Source: Borovskyia barvae (Eukaryota > Euglenozoa > Kinetoplastea > Trypanosomatida > Trypanosomatidae). Taken from it: a DNA stretch of 64,000 bases. Shown piece by piece: positions 20,616 to 30,625 of this stretch. The stretch spans positions 434,001 through 498,000 of the forward strand of contig JASAOM010001129.1 of the NCBI GenBank assembly GCA_030849085.1. The letters run 5' to 3'. Positions within the stretch are counted from its first letter, which is position 1. Each line of letters begins with the position of its first letter. Position numbers and translations under genes: made by a program. Under the pieces are notes generated by a model. That model did not search any database. It saw nothing but the letters and a program-made list of their open reading frames with translations, and was not told the DNA's origin.

Positions 20616-23324
20616 ATGCAGCAGACGACGCTCACATGTCGAACTGCGGTGCCGTTCCAGGGAATGGCAGGGTGGCTTCGCCTGCTGCAAAGCGGGACGT
20701 CTAGGAGGCGCAATAGCCCAATGACCTTCACGCGATGGTATGGAACGGGTAGGGCCTCAGCCTCCGCATCGACCGCGCAAGGTGGCAGAGATGGCGGTAC
20801 CACGGGACAGTACAACCGCACGGCGGAGGAAGAGGAAGACCGTTTGCTCGAGGAGGAGGAGTTTGCGACGTTGCGCGAGTCCGACGGCGATGAATTTCTG
20901 CCCTTTGCCCATCGACTTGCACATAAGGCGGACGCACTCGATGCAGAGTTGCGCCGTATCCGCTACTGCCTCCGTGATCGAAGACAGCTTCTCGTCGACA
21001 CTTTCCCTGCCACGCTATCCGGACGACCGACGCGAGTGGATAAAGTAATAGAACGACTCAGACGCCCCCCACTGGACGCAGAAGCTTCCGCAGGAAGGAG
21101 TGCACCTTCTGCGGACCCCGCCGCTCGAACGTACCGTTCGACTCTCGCCTTGGAAGCAGCTCTGCGTGCCTCTCCCTTCGCCCATTGGTGCGGCACCTCC
21201 GCTGCGGTCTTGCGTTTTTTCAGCGGTCGTCTGCTCAGGTCTCGCACTACAGTGGCGGTGCGACCATCTGCGGCTGGGGCGGAGGGGTCCATCGGAAAGG
21301 TCCATGCACCATCTCATGGCACCGAACTGGCAACTCTCGACGCCAACCTCGATTATCTTCGGCGGGTACGTGCGTTGCATCAGCTGAACTACTACAGTCG
21401 GTTGAACTTAACCCCGAAGCGACACATCTGGGCCTCCCTCTATCAGATCTTGTGGAACGCGATCGTTGCAGTGCAGGACGCTATCGGCTGCATCATCTAC
21501 GGCATCCTCCGTGGGATAAAGAAGCAAGGCATGCTATGGGGCGTATGCACAGGCGCTGCAACCGGCCTTGGGATGGCCGCCCAGTTTCTCTTTTATGGGT
21601 GGATCGTCTCCCCGGTGCTGCATATCAGCCGCGGGCTGTGCAACACCCTCTACGGCCCGCTCAACTGCCTAACCGGCGCGTACATGTTCGATGCCCTCAG
21701 CGGCCGCTGGATGCGCTGCACCGTTGTAGATTCCCGCCTCTTCCGGCATGAACTGCAGCGCGAAAAGCGCCTCCTGCGCACCATCGGCCGCGCTGAGTTT
21801 CGCCGCAAACGCATGAAGGTCGAGAGGAGGTGGGCCGACCGCATGGCGTCGATGGGGTTTAGCGTGGACATGATGGTGGAGAAGCTCCGGCCAAAAGCTG
21901 CCAACGGGCCGCAAGGAGAAGAGAAAACTGCTGGCGGTGCTACACGCATGCGGGACCCCTATGATGTCCTGCAGGTGCGTCGCACCGCCGACACCGCGGA
22001 AATCAAGCGAAGATACAAAAAGCTGGCCATGGTGTTTCACCCGGATGTGGTGCGGGGCCGCCAGGGCGGAGGTGTGCTCCCCCGCCACGAGGAGGAAGCG
22101 GCGCAGAGGAAGTTCGAGGAGATCGCAAACGCGTATCAGATTCTGTCGAATCGGGAGAAGCGAAAGGCTTACGACCTAGGTGGTGTACAAGGGGTGCAAC
22201 TCCACGAAACAAAGTTTGGTAAGTTCATGTCTCGTACGCCCGAGGAGATGGTGCAGGGCGTCTTCGGTGGAGAAGGGTTTCGCCGTGTTCTTATCGGGGA
22301 GCTCCTGAGATCCCACTGGGCCTTGCGTAACGAAGCGCAGGTCAGCGTGTCGCTCCATGAATTGGAGGAGCTGCAGTGTATTCGTGTGCGACAGATGGCA
22401 ATAGAGCTCGCTGCGATCGCGGACGTCCACGCACGGCGTCCCACGATGTCGTGCCATAGGATGACGCCTGCGGGCGGAGGGAGTGACCACCGTCGCTCGC
22501 AGACGGCACCTTTCCTTGCCTCTCATGGCCTGAGCAGTAACAGCAGCCTTCGAAATAATGGCAACACCGATAACAGACCGAATGGAACGGGGGCTCGGAC
22601 CCGCTCGTCCAACGATTTCCCTGTGGGGAGGGAGATGCATGAAACCATCATGGAGGAACTCGGTGAAAGGAAGGCGAGCGGCACGCGTTCGCGGACGGCG
22701 AAGAAAGCGAGGACCATCCATGACGATTGCGATGCGATGTCCGCTGACTCCAGGGTGGCGTCGTCGCCCTTTTCCTTACGTCCAGGGAGTAACGAAGACA
22801 ACTGTTTTTCGCGCGATTTTGACGACCGCTGTGATCGGTTTGTGCGGCACTTGGCCGATGCGTGCTTCGGTAAACAGCTGCTCTACGAGGTCGGAGAGGC
22901 CTACGTGGTGGGCGCCCAGCGCTTCCTCGGCATTCGCCCTTTCTACGCACCGAAGGCGTTGGTAACACGGAAGATTTTCTCAGGGATGGATCGAATCTAC
23001 GACGCCTTCAAGGACAAGAGTCGCCTCAGCAAAGAGCAAGTAACGCAGAAGATCATGGCAGAATACTTCAACATGGAATACGATGCCGTCGTCGCTGATG
23101 CGCACAGCGCGCTACGCTATGCAGTGCAGATGGTTCTCCAGGATGTCGCGGAGACGGAGGAGGTGCGTCGCAAGCGGTGCTACGCAGTATGGTTTCTAGG
23201 CGAGAAGATGATGTCTATAGGCGAGCGATGGACCTCTCGCATCACCACCGATGAAGATTTGGTGGCATACATTCAGCAGGCAGCCACAGCGGCGGCAACG
23301 ACAAGCAAACCGCCAGCGTTTTAG
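20616..23324 (+). CDS. Membrane-associated J-domain protein with DnaJ-X-like C-terminus
   Basis: 902 residues. The J domain spans about residues 447-525, with DPYDVLQVRR at its start and the Hsp70-stimulating HPD at 475-477; a Gly/Arg/Glu-rich insert lengthens the loop after HPD. Upstream, two hydrophobic segments (about 272-297 and 306-340) predict membrane insertion. The C-terminal part (about 735-805: 'CFGKQLLYEVGEAYVVGAQ', then RFLGIRPF) resembles the DnaJ-X domain of Caj1/Djp1-type J proteins, which act in organelle protein import. The Arg/Ser/Thr-rich N-terminus could be a mitochondrial presequence, or a downstream Met (residue 17) could be used. Expected role: recruiting an Hsp70 to a membrane surface. 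Organelle assignment is inference. Confidence 0.8.
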   Translation: MQQTTLTCRTAVPFQGMAGWLRLLQSGTSRRRNSPMTFTRWYGTGRASASASTAQGGRDGGTTGQYNRTAEEEEDRLLEEEEFATLRESDGDEFLPFAHRLAHKADALDAELRRIRYCLRDRRQLLVDTFPATLSGRPTRVDKVIERLRRPPLDAEASAGRSAPSADPAARTYRSTLALEAALRASPFAHWCGTSAAVLRFFSGRLLRSRTTVAVRPSAAGAEGSIGKVHAPSHGTELATLDANLDYLRRVRALHQLNYYSRLNLTPKRHIWASLYQILWNAIVAVQDAIGCIIYGILRGIKKQGMLWGVCTGAATGLGMAAQFLFYGWIVSPVLHISRGLCNTLYGPLNCLTGAYMFDALSGRWMRCTVVDSRLFRHELQREKRLLRTIGRAEFRRKRMKVERRWADRMASMGFSVDMMVEKLRPKAANGPQGEEKTAGGATRMRDPYDVLQVRRTADTAEIKRRYKKLAMVFHPDVVRGRQGGGVLPRHEEEAAQRKFEEIANAYQILSNREKRKAYDLGGVQGVQLHETKFGKFMSRTPEEMVQGVFGGEGFRRVLIGELLRSHWALRNEAQVSVSLHELEELQCIRVRQMAIELAAIADVHARRPTMSCHRMTPAGGGSDHRRSQTAPFLASHGLSSNSSLRNNGNTDNRPNGTGARTRSSNDFPVGREMHETIMEELGERKASGTRSRTAKKARTIHDDCDAMSADSRVASSPFSLRPGSNEDNCFSRDFDDRCDRFVRHLADACFGKQLLYEVGEAYVVGAQRFLGIRPFYAPKALVTRKIFSGMDRIYDAFKDKSRLSKEQVTQKIMAEYFNMEYDAVVADAHSALRYAVQMVLQDVAETEEVRRKRCYAVWFLGEKMMSIGERWTSRITTDEDLVAYIQQAATAAATTSKPPAF

Positions 23325-24723
23325 CTCCTTCGGAAGTTCTCTGAGCGTTCGAGGAAAGTCAGAAGTTACCCGAATGTGGAGAAGGAGAGAGAGAGAGAGA
23401 GAGGGGGGGGGAAAAAACGATGGGGAGTGAAGCCGCAAGGCGGCGCCTCAACTGGCTTTTGTGATCGCTCGGTCCGAGAGAACCAGGGGCACGGTGTCGA
23501 AGGTGGTGTGCCCGGGTGATAGGTCTGGGGGGACACGAATGGAGTCGATCTGTGGAAGAAAGGGGAAGGGAAGGAGGAGAGGAACGACAAAAAGCAAGCG
23601 GGGGCGGTTGGCCGCATTCGTCCTGATGCTCTCTGTCACAACAACATGTCTCTTCTCATCGGCAACTCTCCTTGCCCTCCTCCTCCTCCTCTTGTGTTTC
23701 GTATTCCTCTGCGCGTTATCACTTCTTCCCTCGTCCTTGTCGCCGCTGAATGCTCGGATTTTTTCTTCTTCACACATTATACAGACGCACATCAAACATC
23801 CCTGTCCATCTATCAATATACATATATATATGTGTGTGTATATGTGTGCCTGTGTCGAGGGATGGTTTCATCGCAACGTAAGAAGGGCGATAACCGTCTG
23901 CCTATATGGCTTGGGGGGAGGGAGGGAGGGAGGGAACGAGGGATGCAGATGAAGAATGGCCCTTCTGCTTGCACTTCCTCCTCTTCTTTTACCCCGATTC
24001 TCTTCTTATTCTTTCGCCGAAATAGGCAACAAAACGAACAGGAAATGGGTGCGCAGTACTAGGAGAAAGAGGGGCGGGGCAGGGCAGATCGTCTCTCTTC
24101 GCCTTTTTTATCGCATGTCTCTGTCACAAACATCAGTCGCTGACGCGTTTCATTACCGCCACTCCCCCCTCTTCTCTCTCTCTCTCTCGAGTGGTGCCTC
24201 TTCGACGATCTGTAGGAGGCAGAAAATCTTTATGCGCACCGTTTAGTCCGCTCAGGTCGCCTCTCCTTGTTCTTCTGTACAACGGATGGATGATGGGGGT
24301 GCAACAGGAACGTTCCTTGAGCTTGAGCAGAGCAAAAGGGTTGGCTCGCAATACGGTGGCCGTCAATGTTCGTGCTTCTCGGACAATGAAGTTTGTTCGT
24401 GTAACGTATTGCACAGAGCTTAGACAACCCTGTGCGCCCTTCGTCACTGGAATATTTCACTGCCACCCATCAACTGCCTCGTCCGTTCCGTCGAGGTTTT
24501 CCCTCTTCCCCCGTATCAGGTGGCGCGAAGAAATCATGTAGTATCGCGGTGTGCAGGGAACTCTCTATACCCCGCCCCCCTGCTTTCTTCTATTTTCCCT
24601 TCTCTTCCCTCCGCCTCCTCCTTCCTGTTTCCGGACTCCCTTCTTTTCTCGTTGTTGTCGTCTCTCTCCGGTGTCGGTGTCGGTGGGTGTTTTGTAGTGG
24701 CGTGGGAGGTGCATCGTGTTCTC

Positions 24724-24741
24724 CACCCCACCCCACCCCAC
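24724..24741. repeat. CCCCA tandem repeat (G-quadruplex motif on minus strand)
   Basis: Three to four CCCCA units in a row. The complementary strand carries TGGGG runs able to form a quadruplex. Similar tracts occur at 32681-32697 and 62163-62185. Confidence 0.7.
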
Positions 24742-25536
24742 TTTACCTCGCCTCTTCCTCTCGACTTTTTGTTTGTTTGTTCGGTGTTCACTTCAGCAGC
24801 GTAGCGGCCCATCCAGCGTCACAGCGAAGGCATACAGAAGAAAGTAATTCGTTCACCTTCCCACTTCCAAGCAAGCAACCGAAGGGGAAAGATATCTGAA
24901 CTTCGAAAAAGTCTGCACGTACAATTCGTTTCTTATTTTCATCTCTCTTTTTCTTTCCATCAACTTCCCTCCTGTCTCTCCCCCGCTTGCGCACCTATCC
25001 TCAACCTCCTCACTGCCCCTCGAATGTTCACTCCTCCGTAGCACTTCCTTCGTACCCATATGTTTACGGTGTCACATCTGCTATCGGCTACTCTCTCTCT
25101 CTATATATATATATAGTTACTGCTACTGTTCCATATCTGCTGCTGCTGCTGTGTGTGTGTGCGTTGTACGTAACGCAAATCTTCTCTCGTTGTTTCGCTG
25201 TTGTCATCGCGGTTATTTGCTACTCCTTTCGTTTCTTGCTTGCAGTTTTTGCGAGTGTGTGTGTGTCAACACCTGAGAGAAAAAAGAGGGTGGGCGAGAT
25301 CAAAAAAAAATCATCCTGGGACTGCAATGAAGCTGGGTATCCTACTTTCTTGCACATAAACCTACCCTCTCTTCCTTCCTTCCATCATGCTTTGCTCTAT
25401 TTCCTCTCCTTGCTGAGTTGATCGTGCTTTTTTCTTCTCCGTTGAAGCTGTTCCTTGCCATCGCTTTTCCGAGCGAAAGAGATTCAAGCATCCACTCTGC
25501 GTTTGCAGGCGGACCCCCACAGAGGGATATCTTCTT

Positions 25537-25558
25537 ATATATATATATATATATATAT
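25537..25558. repeat. (TA)n microsatellite
   Basis: About eleven TA units, 300 bases upstream of the PROPPIN-like start. Confidence 0.9.
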
Positions 25559-25861
25559 TCTCACAGAGAGATAGAGGAGGGTTTTTATTTACTGACACGT
25601 TTTCGTTGGGCTCGAGGGGGAAAGGATTGCTGCTCTGTAAGGGGAGGAGCGCAGGGGTGGTTAGATGCACGTGGGGTGTGGTGCTCCCCTTCCCCCCCCC
25701 TCCTTCCTCCGCCGTGTGTGTGTGGGTGCCTTGCTGGATGTGATTCTCTCCCTCCGCTTCCTAGAGCTACTCGCAGTGTTCGCCTTTTTTATTTTTAGGT
25801 GAGCTGCTCGCTTTTCTCCTTCTCTCCCATTCCCGGCGTGTGCGCCCCTCTTCACCGCATC

Positions 25862-28800
25862 ATGTCGGACTCAGACTGGGAAGTGCTTTCTACGGATGGT
25901 GAGGGAATGTCCTTCCCGACGCCGACACGGCCTTTAGAAGAGATCCATGAGGGTGTGGCGCCTGCTGTACGGCAAACTCGAGATCATTGTCCCCACCTTC
26001 GGCAGACACTCGGTGCTGCCGTGGCGGCCTCGAACACCTCCGATGCTTCCACTAGTGCACCGCAGCGCGACACGGCGTTGGTGCCTCTGTGTCTCACGAT
26101 AAACCAAACCGGAACGCGTTTCGGCGTCGGGCATGCCACCGGCTTTCTCGTTTTTCGGGTAGTCTCCGAAGTGGCTGTGGCTGATGAGCTGGAGGACGTC
26201 CTCCCCTCCCCTTCCAGGCGGGAGCGGCGTCGGGGGGATCCCGCTGGAGAGGATGCGGCTGCTGGGCAAGCTCCGTCAGGGAAAGCCCCACGTCGCCTGC
26301 CTGCGCAAGGAAGACTCGTCTTGGACCCACAATACAATATAGACATGTGGACTTTTTCGCAGGTACGTCAGCGTATGCGCAAGCAGCAGCAAGAAAGGGA
26401 AGAGACGTCGGTGCGGGCGAAGGGGCCCACAACAACAGCAGCGTCGCTATGGGGCGGTGTGGGGCTGCCCCACCCGCTGGTGATGGACGATTGTATCGCT
26501 TCACAGTCGCATCATCCTCGAGAGGCAGGCAAGGCTGCAGAAAGGTCGGGGCCTTCACTGGACAAGATCCACAGTGAAGATGAGAGGGAACGTAAAGTAG
26601 GGAGTCGGAGCAGAGCATTCGACATCGACGACGAAGATATCGGCTCCTTCTTGACCACGGCCAGGGGGGCCTTCGCGCAGATAAAGCGAGAGGAGGGCCG
26701 AGGCCCACCTATGCGGGTTGGCCAAACCGATTCTCCTTGGCGGCCCCACCAAAAGCCATCCCAAGCAGCTAGTGAAGATGTCACGGGGCATACCGTAGCT
26801 GTTGAGCACACCGCGGCCGTGGAGCCTGCCGTGCGGTGCGCAGATGAGGGTGGCCGTCCCAGTAGCAGCGCTTCTGCTTCTTGCGACGCGGCGAGGCGGG
26901 CGCTGCCACACGCTCAAACTGCACTTCCGAATAGCACGTTAGCCGCCTCGAGCGTGGCATCGCCATTACGCAGCTCTTCCCCTGCGGCTGATGTTGGCGA
27001 CACAGGTAGAAGTTCCGACAGCGATAAACTCGTCACGAAATGGTCCTTCCACGCCACTTCCACCGTAAGGCGCTCCTCAACGGGGACATGTCTCAGTGGA
27101 GATGGGGCTAGCGATGTCCTTGCAGTACAAGCGGATTATGAAGATGCTCAGGAGGACTTCGTCGGCTTTGAGGGAGGTGGGGTGGCGGTGATGACGCTCC
27201 TGTATGAGCAAACGTGGATGGCAGTTGTCGGTGGCGGCGTAACACCGATGGGGCCGCCGAACGAGGTACAGTTTCTGCGAGATGGGGAGCGGCAGCACCG
27301 CCTGCAGTTACCCGATCCGGTGATGAGACTTTTCCTCGACGCTCGACTCCTTTTTGTATTCACAACTTCCGAGATGCGGTTGTACACAAATCCACTGGAG
27401 CGTGAATGGACGTGTCTACGGCAGACATTGCCTATCTCTAGCGGCTTGGGACGGCGTATCGCCCCGGCGGTAGCACCCAATGGCGCGCCAGTGAACCTTT
27501 CCCCGCGCATCACAGAGCCGCCACCGGTGTTGGGCTCGCCTACGTCCGCTGCCGTCGACGCGGAGGAGAGTCCTCTCGCCGTCTCCTCCGTTTTCCTGGC
27601 CAGCACGTCGTCTCACGAATGCGATGACCGCCAGGCCGAGAGGGCTGGTCAAGCAGGCGGCAGTCCCCTTCCGACCTTCCCGGTCGTGGTGGATTATGCT
27701 CACAACGTCCTTTTGTTACCTGCAGGGAGGGAAGGCACTGACTTCGCACTGTACCAGTACCTCTCTGGACCTGAGATTTCTCATGTTGAACCCTTCCGTT
27801 CTTCGGAGAGGAACACAGGTGCTGCTACTGCGCCCCCGGGTGCACAAGACACGCGGGATGCCGTGGCTTCTGCAGAGCTGGGCAGTCAACTGGGGGTTAC
27901 CACCGGTCGCACAACGGCATCCTTGCAGCTCTTGGCTTTCAGAAGAGAAGCTCACCGGAACCGGTTGCATAACTTGGCGCTTTATATTGGTTGGCCTACT
28001 GCCATCACACGACTCATGCCAAAGAGCAGCACCGACACTGGGGACTTCCTGGCGGCCGGAAGCGACGCTGTCCACCCGGGGACACCAAGCGGCGATGGGC
28101 GCGTCACTCTGGTAGCGGCCTCCAGTGAATACGCAACTCGCCTCACGCTGTGGATGCTCCGTGCGACAGAGAGGAATGCAACGGCCGCACAGCTGCCCTC
28201 CTCCACCGTGACGCACGCGTTCGTGCTGCTACGTGAGTTTCGTGTGAGGGTGCGTCTGGCCGCTCCTCCGTCGATGATGGCCTCCCTCCCAGGTGTGTCG
28301 AAGTGCTTTTCCTTCGGTCAAGCCGCGCTGAGTGGGACTAGCAGCCAGATATCCCATGGCAGCGGTGCGGAGCTGCCCTCCAGCGGCAACTCCACATCAC
28401 GAACCGTCGCCTCCCTTATGGGAGGCATGGCAGGGGGGCTCCTCAACTCCTCCATGTCCGGGAGCAGTCGCCCCGCCACATCAAACGTCCTCAGCGCTCC
28501 TTCAGCACACGCACGCAACGTTGCCTCATGGGCTACCAGCGCCGTCGCCACAGTGGCGCAGTCCGCCGTGCAGCACCTGCAATTTGTAGGGGATGGTGCG
28601 TACCTGTTGTGTGTGCACGGCGCAGACACCATCAGCATCTTCTCCACGAGTGCGAGAGAGACAGACCAAGAGCTGAAGAATGCGTGTCGTGACCACGTGG
28701 CAGCGGAAAAGAATCGATATTCGCGTCTCACCGCGATGCGAGAGTACCTCCCTCGGGCACTGTCCACCCGACTCGAAGCATACACGCGTCAGGCGTGGTC

Positions 28801-29545
28801 CTCCTGCTCCGGCCATCTGCCCACCGCCGATGCCACGTTCATGCCACGGTGGATTCAGACACATGCCGACGAGGCCGGCGCTGTGGTGGCCGCATCTCGC
28901 GCCAGACTTCGTACGGCACACCCGAAGCTTTCGCCCTCGAACTCATCGTCATGCCCGCCTCCTACAGTGCCTTCGGCGCCCGACCCCTGCGGCGTTGTGG
29001 ACGTCTCTAGCCGCCACCACAAGGACGGCAGTGGTGGCCGTCACTTGTTACAACGGCTGACGTCGCTCGTTGGGCCGCGGCGTGCATGGACGGCTGCGGC
29101 GGCCATATCGACGCCCAACGTAGGGGTCTCTTTATCGAGTACAGATGCCAGAACATCAGTGAAAAGCTACGTCCTTTCTGAATGCGTTGCTGCCTCTCCC
29201 CATCGGCAGACATCGTCGATCCCTTCAGACGCCACGCACTGCCAGCGAGGAGAGGAGCGCATCGTCTGGGGAACGCCCTTCAATTGCTTGGTACAGTGCA
29301 TCCACATCTGGTCGCCCCCCCCGCATTCCGGCTCCGCCGTGGCTCCACGATACGCCTCACCCGTCTTCCTCTCCTCCTCCTCCTCCTCTTCAGGCGCGGC
29401 CAGAGAAAGCGGTGCAGCGTCTGTTGGACGTCCACCAATCACGCTGAACTGCGCCACGTGCGAAGGCGCATTCGCAAACATTTTCTTGTTTGCGGAAGAG
29501 GGCGAAATCCTCACCTCAACGGTGCTACGCTATGCAAGTGAATGA
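25862..29545 (+). CDS. Very large PROPPIN/Atg18-WIPI-like beta-propeller protein
   Basis: 1227 residues from the first in-frame ATG; ordinary PROPPINs are 350-550. Family-like blocks appear in order, separated by Ser/Ala/Pro-rich inserts. First is an N-terminal blade at about 74-100 ('LTINQTGTRFGVGHATGFLV'). Next is the highly characteristic VVGGG..P.GPPNEV block at 455-469, followed by a strand like the family's 'LEFRSEVKAVRLRRD' region. Then comes a segment at 775-800 that aligns with the blade holding the FRRG phosphoinositide-binding motif, and a last blade at about 902-930 ('LQFVGDGAYLLCVHGADTIS'). At the FRRG position the sequence reads FRVR (793-796). PROPPINs bind PI3P and PI(3,5)P2 and act in autophagosome formation and vacuolar membrane traffic. 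Family assignment is by motif order; function here is inferred. Confidence 0.6.
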   Translation: MSDSDWEVLSTDGEGMSFPTPTRPLEEIHEGVAPAVRQTRDHCPHLRQTLGAAVAASNTSDASTSAPQRDTALVPLCLTINQTGTRFGVGHATGFLVFRVVSEVAVADELEDVLPSPSRRERRRGDPAGEDAAAGQAPSGKAPRRLPAQGRLVLDPQYNIDMWTFSQVRQRMRKQQQEREETSVRAKGPTTTAASLWGGVGLPHPLVMDDCIASQSHHPREAGKAAERSGPSLDKIHSEDERERKVGSRSRAFDIDDEDIGSFLTTARGAFAQIKREEGRGPPMRVGQTDSPWRPHQKPSQAASEDVTGHTVAVEHTAAVEPAVRCADEGGRPSSSASASCDAARRALPHAQTALPNSTLAASSVASPLRSSSPAADVGDTGRSSDSDKLVTKWSFHATSTVRRSSTGTCLSGDGASDVLAVQADYEDAQEDFVGFEGGGVAVMTLLYEQTWMAVVGGGVTPMGPPNEVQFLRDGERQHRLQLPDPVMRLFLDARLLFVFTTSEMRLYTNPLEREWTCLRQTLPISSGLGRRIAPAVAPNGAPVNLSPRITEPPPVLGSPTSAAVDAEESPLAVSSVFLASTSSHECDDRQAERAGQAGGSPLPTFPVVVDYAHNVLLLPAGREGTDFALYQYLSGPEISHVEPFRSSERNTGAATAPPGAQDTRDAVASAELGSQLGVTTGRTTASLQLLAFRREAHRNRLHNLALYIGWPTAITRLMPKSSTDTGDFLAAGSDAVHPGTPSGDGRVTLVAASSEYATRLTLWMLRATERNATAAQLPSSTVTHAFVLLREFRVRVRLAAPPSMMASLPGVSKCFSFGQAALSGTSSQISHGSGAELPSSGNSTSRTVASLMGGMAGGLLNSSMSGSSRPATSNVLSAPSAHARNVASWATSAVATVAQSAVQHLQFVGDGAYLLCVHGADTISIFSTSARETDQELKNACRDHVAAEKNRYSRLTAMREYLPRALSTRLEAYTRQAWSSCSGHLPTADATFMPRWIQTHADEAGAVVAASRARLRTAHPKLSPSNSSSCPPPTVPSAPDPCGVVDVSSRHHKDGSGGRHLLQRLTSLVGPRRAWTAAAAISTPNVGVSLSSTDARTSVKSYVLSECVAASPHRQTSSIPSDATHCQRGEERIVWGTPFNCLVQCIHIWSPPPHSGSAVAPRYASPVFLSSSSSSSGAARESGAASVGRPPITLNCATCEGAFANIFLFAEEGEILTSTVLRYASE

Positions 29546-30625
29546 AGAGAACGGAAATTCCTTGCTTTTTTTCTGCTCTTCGTTCCATGAGAACACGTCT
29601 CTGGTGATATTGCTGCGCACCGCTGCAGAATCCCTCCTATCCTCCCTCCTTTTGCCCCTTTTCTCCGTGTTGTGCTCAACCTCAAAGGCGCACCTCAGTA
29701 CGCGAACGATACGTGTCCACACTAATAGGTGTGTGATTGCTTTTCCTTGTGAAACAACGCACAGCTAAAAAGAGGGGGGAGGGATCGAGGAAGATGAAAA
29801 TATTCTCTCCTGCTTGGTTTCTGTTGGGGTTGTGAACCTTCATTCACATCCTACTGTCTGCGTCCATCACAGAACTCCCCCGTCCCTCTTTTTTTCCCTC
29901 GCCGTGGTTGTCACGCATATCTGTGCTTTTTTCTCCTCCGTCCCGTCCGCTTTCTCTCTCTCTCTTAGCTTGCTTTGTATATACAGATATATATATCGAG
30001 GGGGCCGCTGCGTTGCGAGAGAGAGCCAGCGGTGCATGGCTCGTAATGGAGAAGTAGAAGGTAAACAAGGGGAGGCATCATCACCGTCGTTGCCTTCCTC
30101 CCCATCCCGTCGAGTGCCTTTCACGTACCTCGACCGCCCCACGGAGATTGCCTTCACACTCTAAAAGAGGTCGGATAAAGAGAAGAGGGTCTATGCATCA
30201 ACTCCATTTTGAGCGCGCGCGCACACACACATCAAGGGGGGAAAGGAAAGCTCTCATTAGAGACTGGCCTAGTAGAAAAGGAGGTGGAGCTCTTCTGGTG
30301 CGCATCATTGGTGCTCTCTCTTCTCTTCTCCCCCCCCCTTCGCTTCTTCTGTGATATGGTGTCCATCTTCCTACTGTCCTCCCCTCCCTCCTTTCTCCAC
30401 TGCCACTGTCACCGTTCCACCACGGATCGGTCTCCTTTTGTATCAAATGCCGGGCCCTGCACGCGCCTGTGTGTGTGGGTGTCGTTTTCACAGGGAAAAG
30501 GCCGCAGCAAACCGACGCTGCCCCATCTCGCATCACAGGTCGACTGGAAAATTCTCCAAAACGAAAATTTGATTCCTCCGCACCAGGGCACGCTTCGACG
30601 TTGTGTACCATCTCCCTGTCTCTTC
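29546..30625. other. Intergenic spacer and 5' UTR of the JmjC gene
   Basis: 1.1 kb. No separate gene is seen. The frame of the next gene is open from about 30209, with one earlier in-frame ATG at 30356. A C-rich tract at about 30328-30340 and CAG triplets near 30489-30491 and 30537-30539 are possible splice signals. Confidence 0.5.

Larger units (their letters stand above)
23325..25861. other. Intergenic spacer (2.5 kb)
   Basis: No convincing gene. It holds a GA run (23382-23403), a GGGA repeat cluster (about 23913-23936), a CCCCA repeat at 24724-24741, (TA)n at 25102-25115 and 25537-25558, and a pyrimidine-rich lead into the next gene. Open frames up to 163 codons are low complexity. Confidence 0.6.

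Noticed and set aside
23461-25421. Several + frames of 144-163 codons
   Set aside because: Leu/Ser/Val-rich translations of CT and TG tracts without coding bias.
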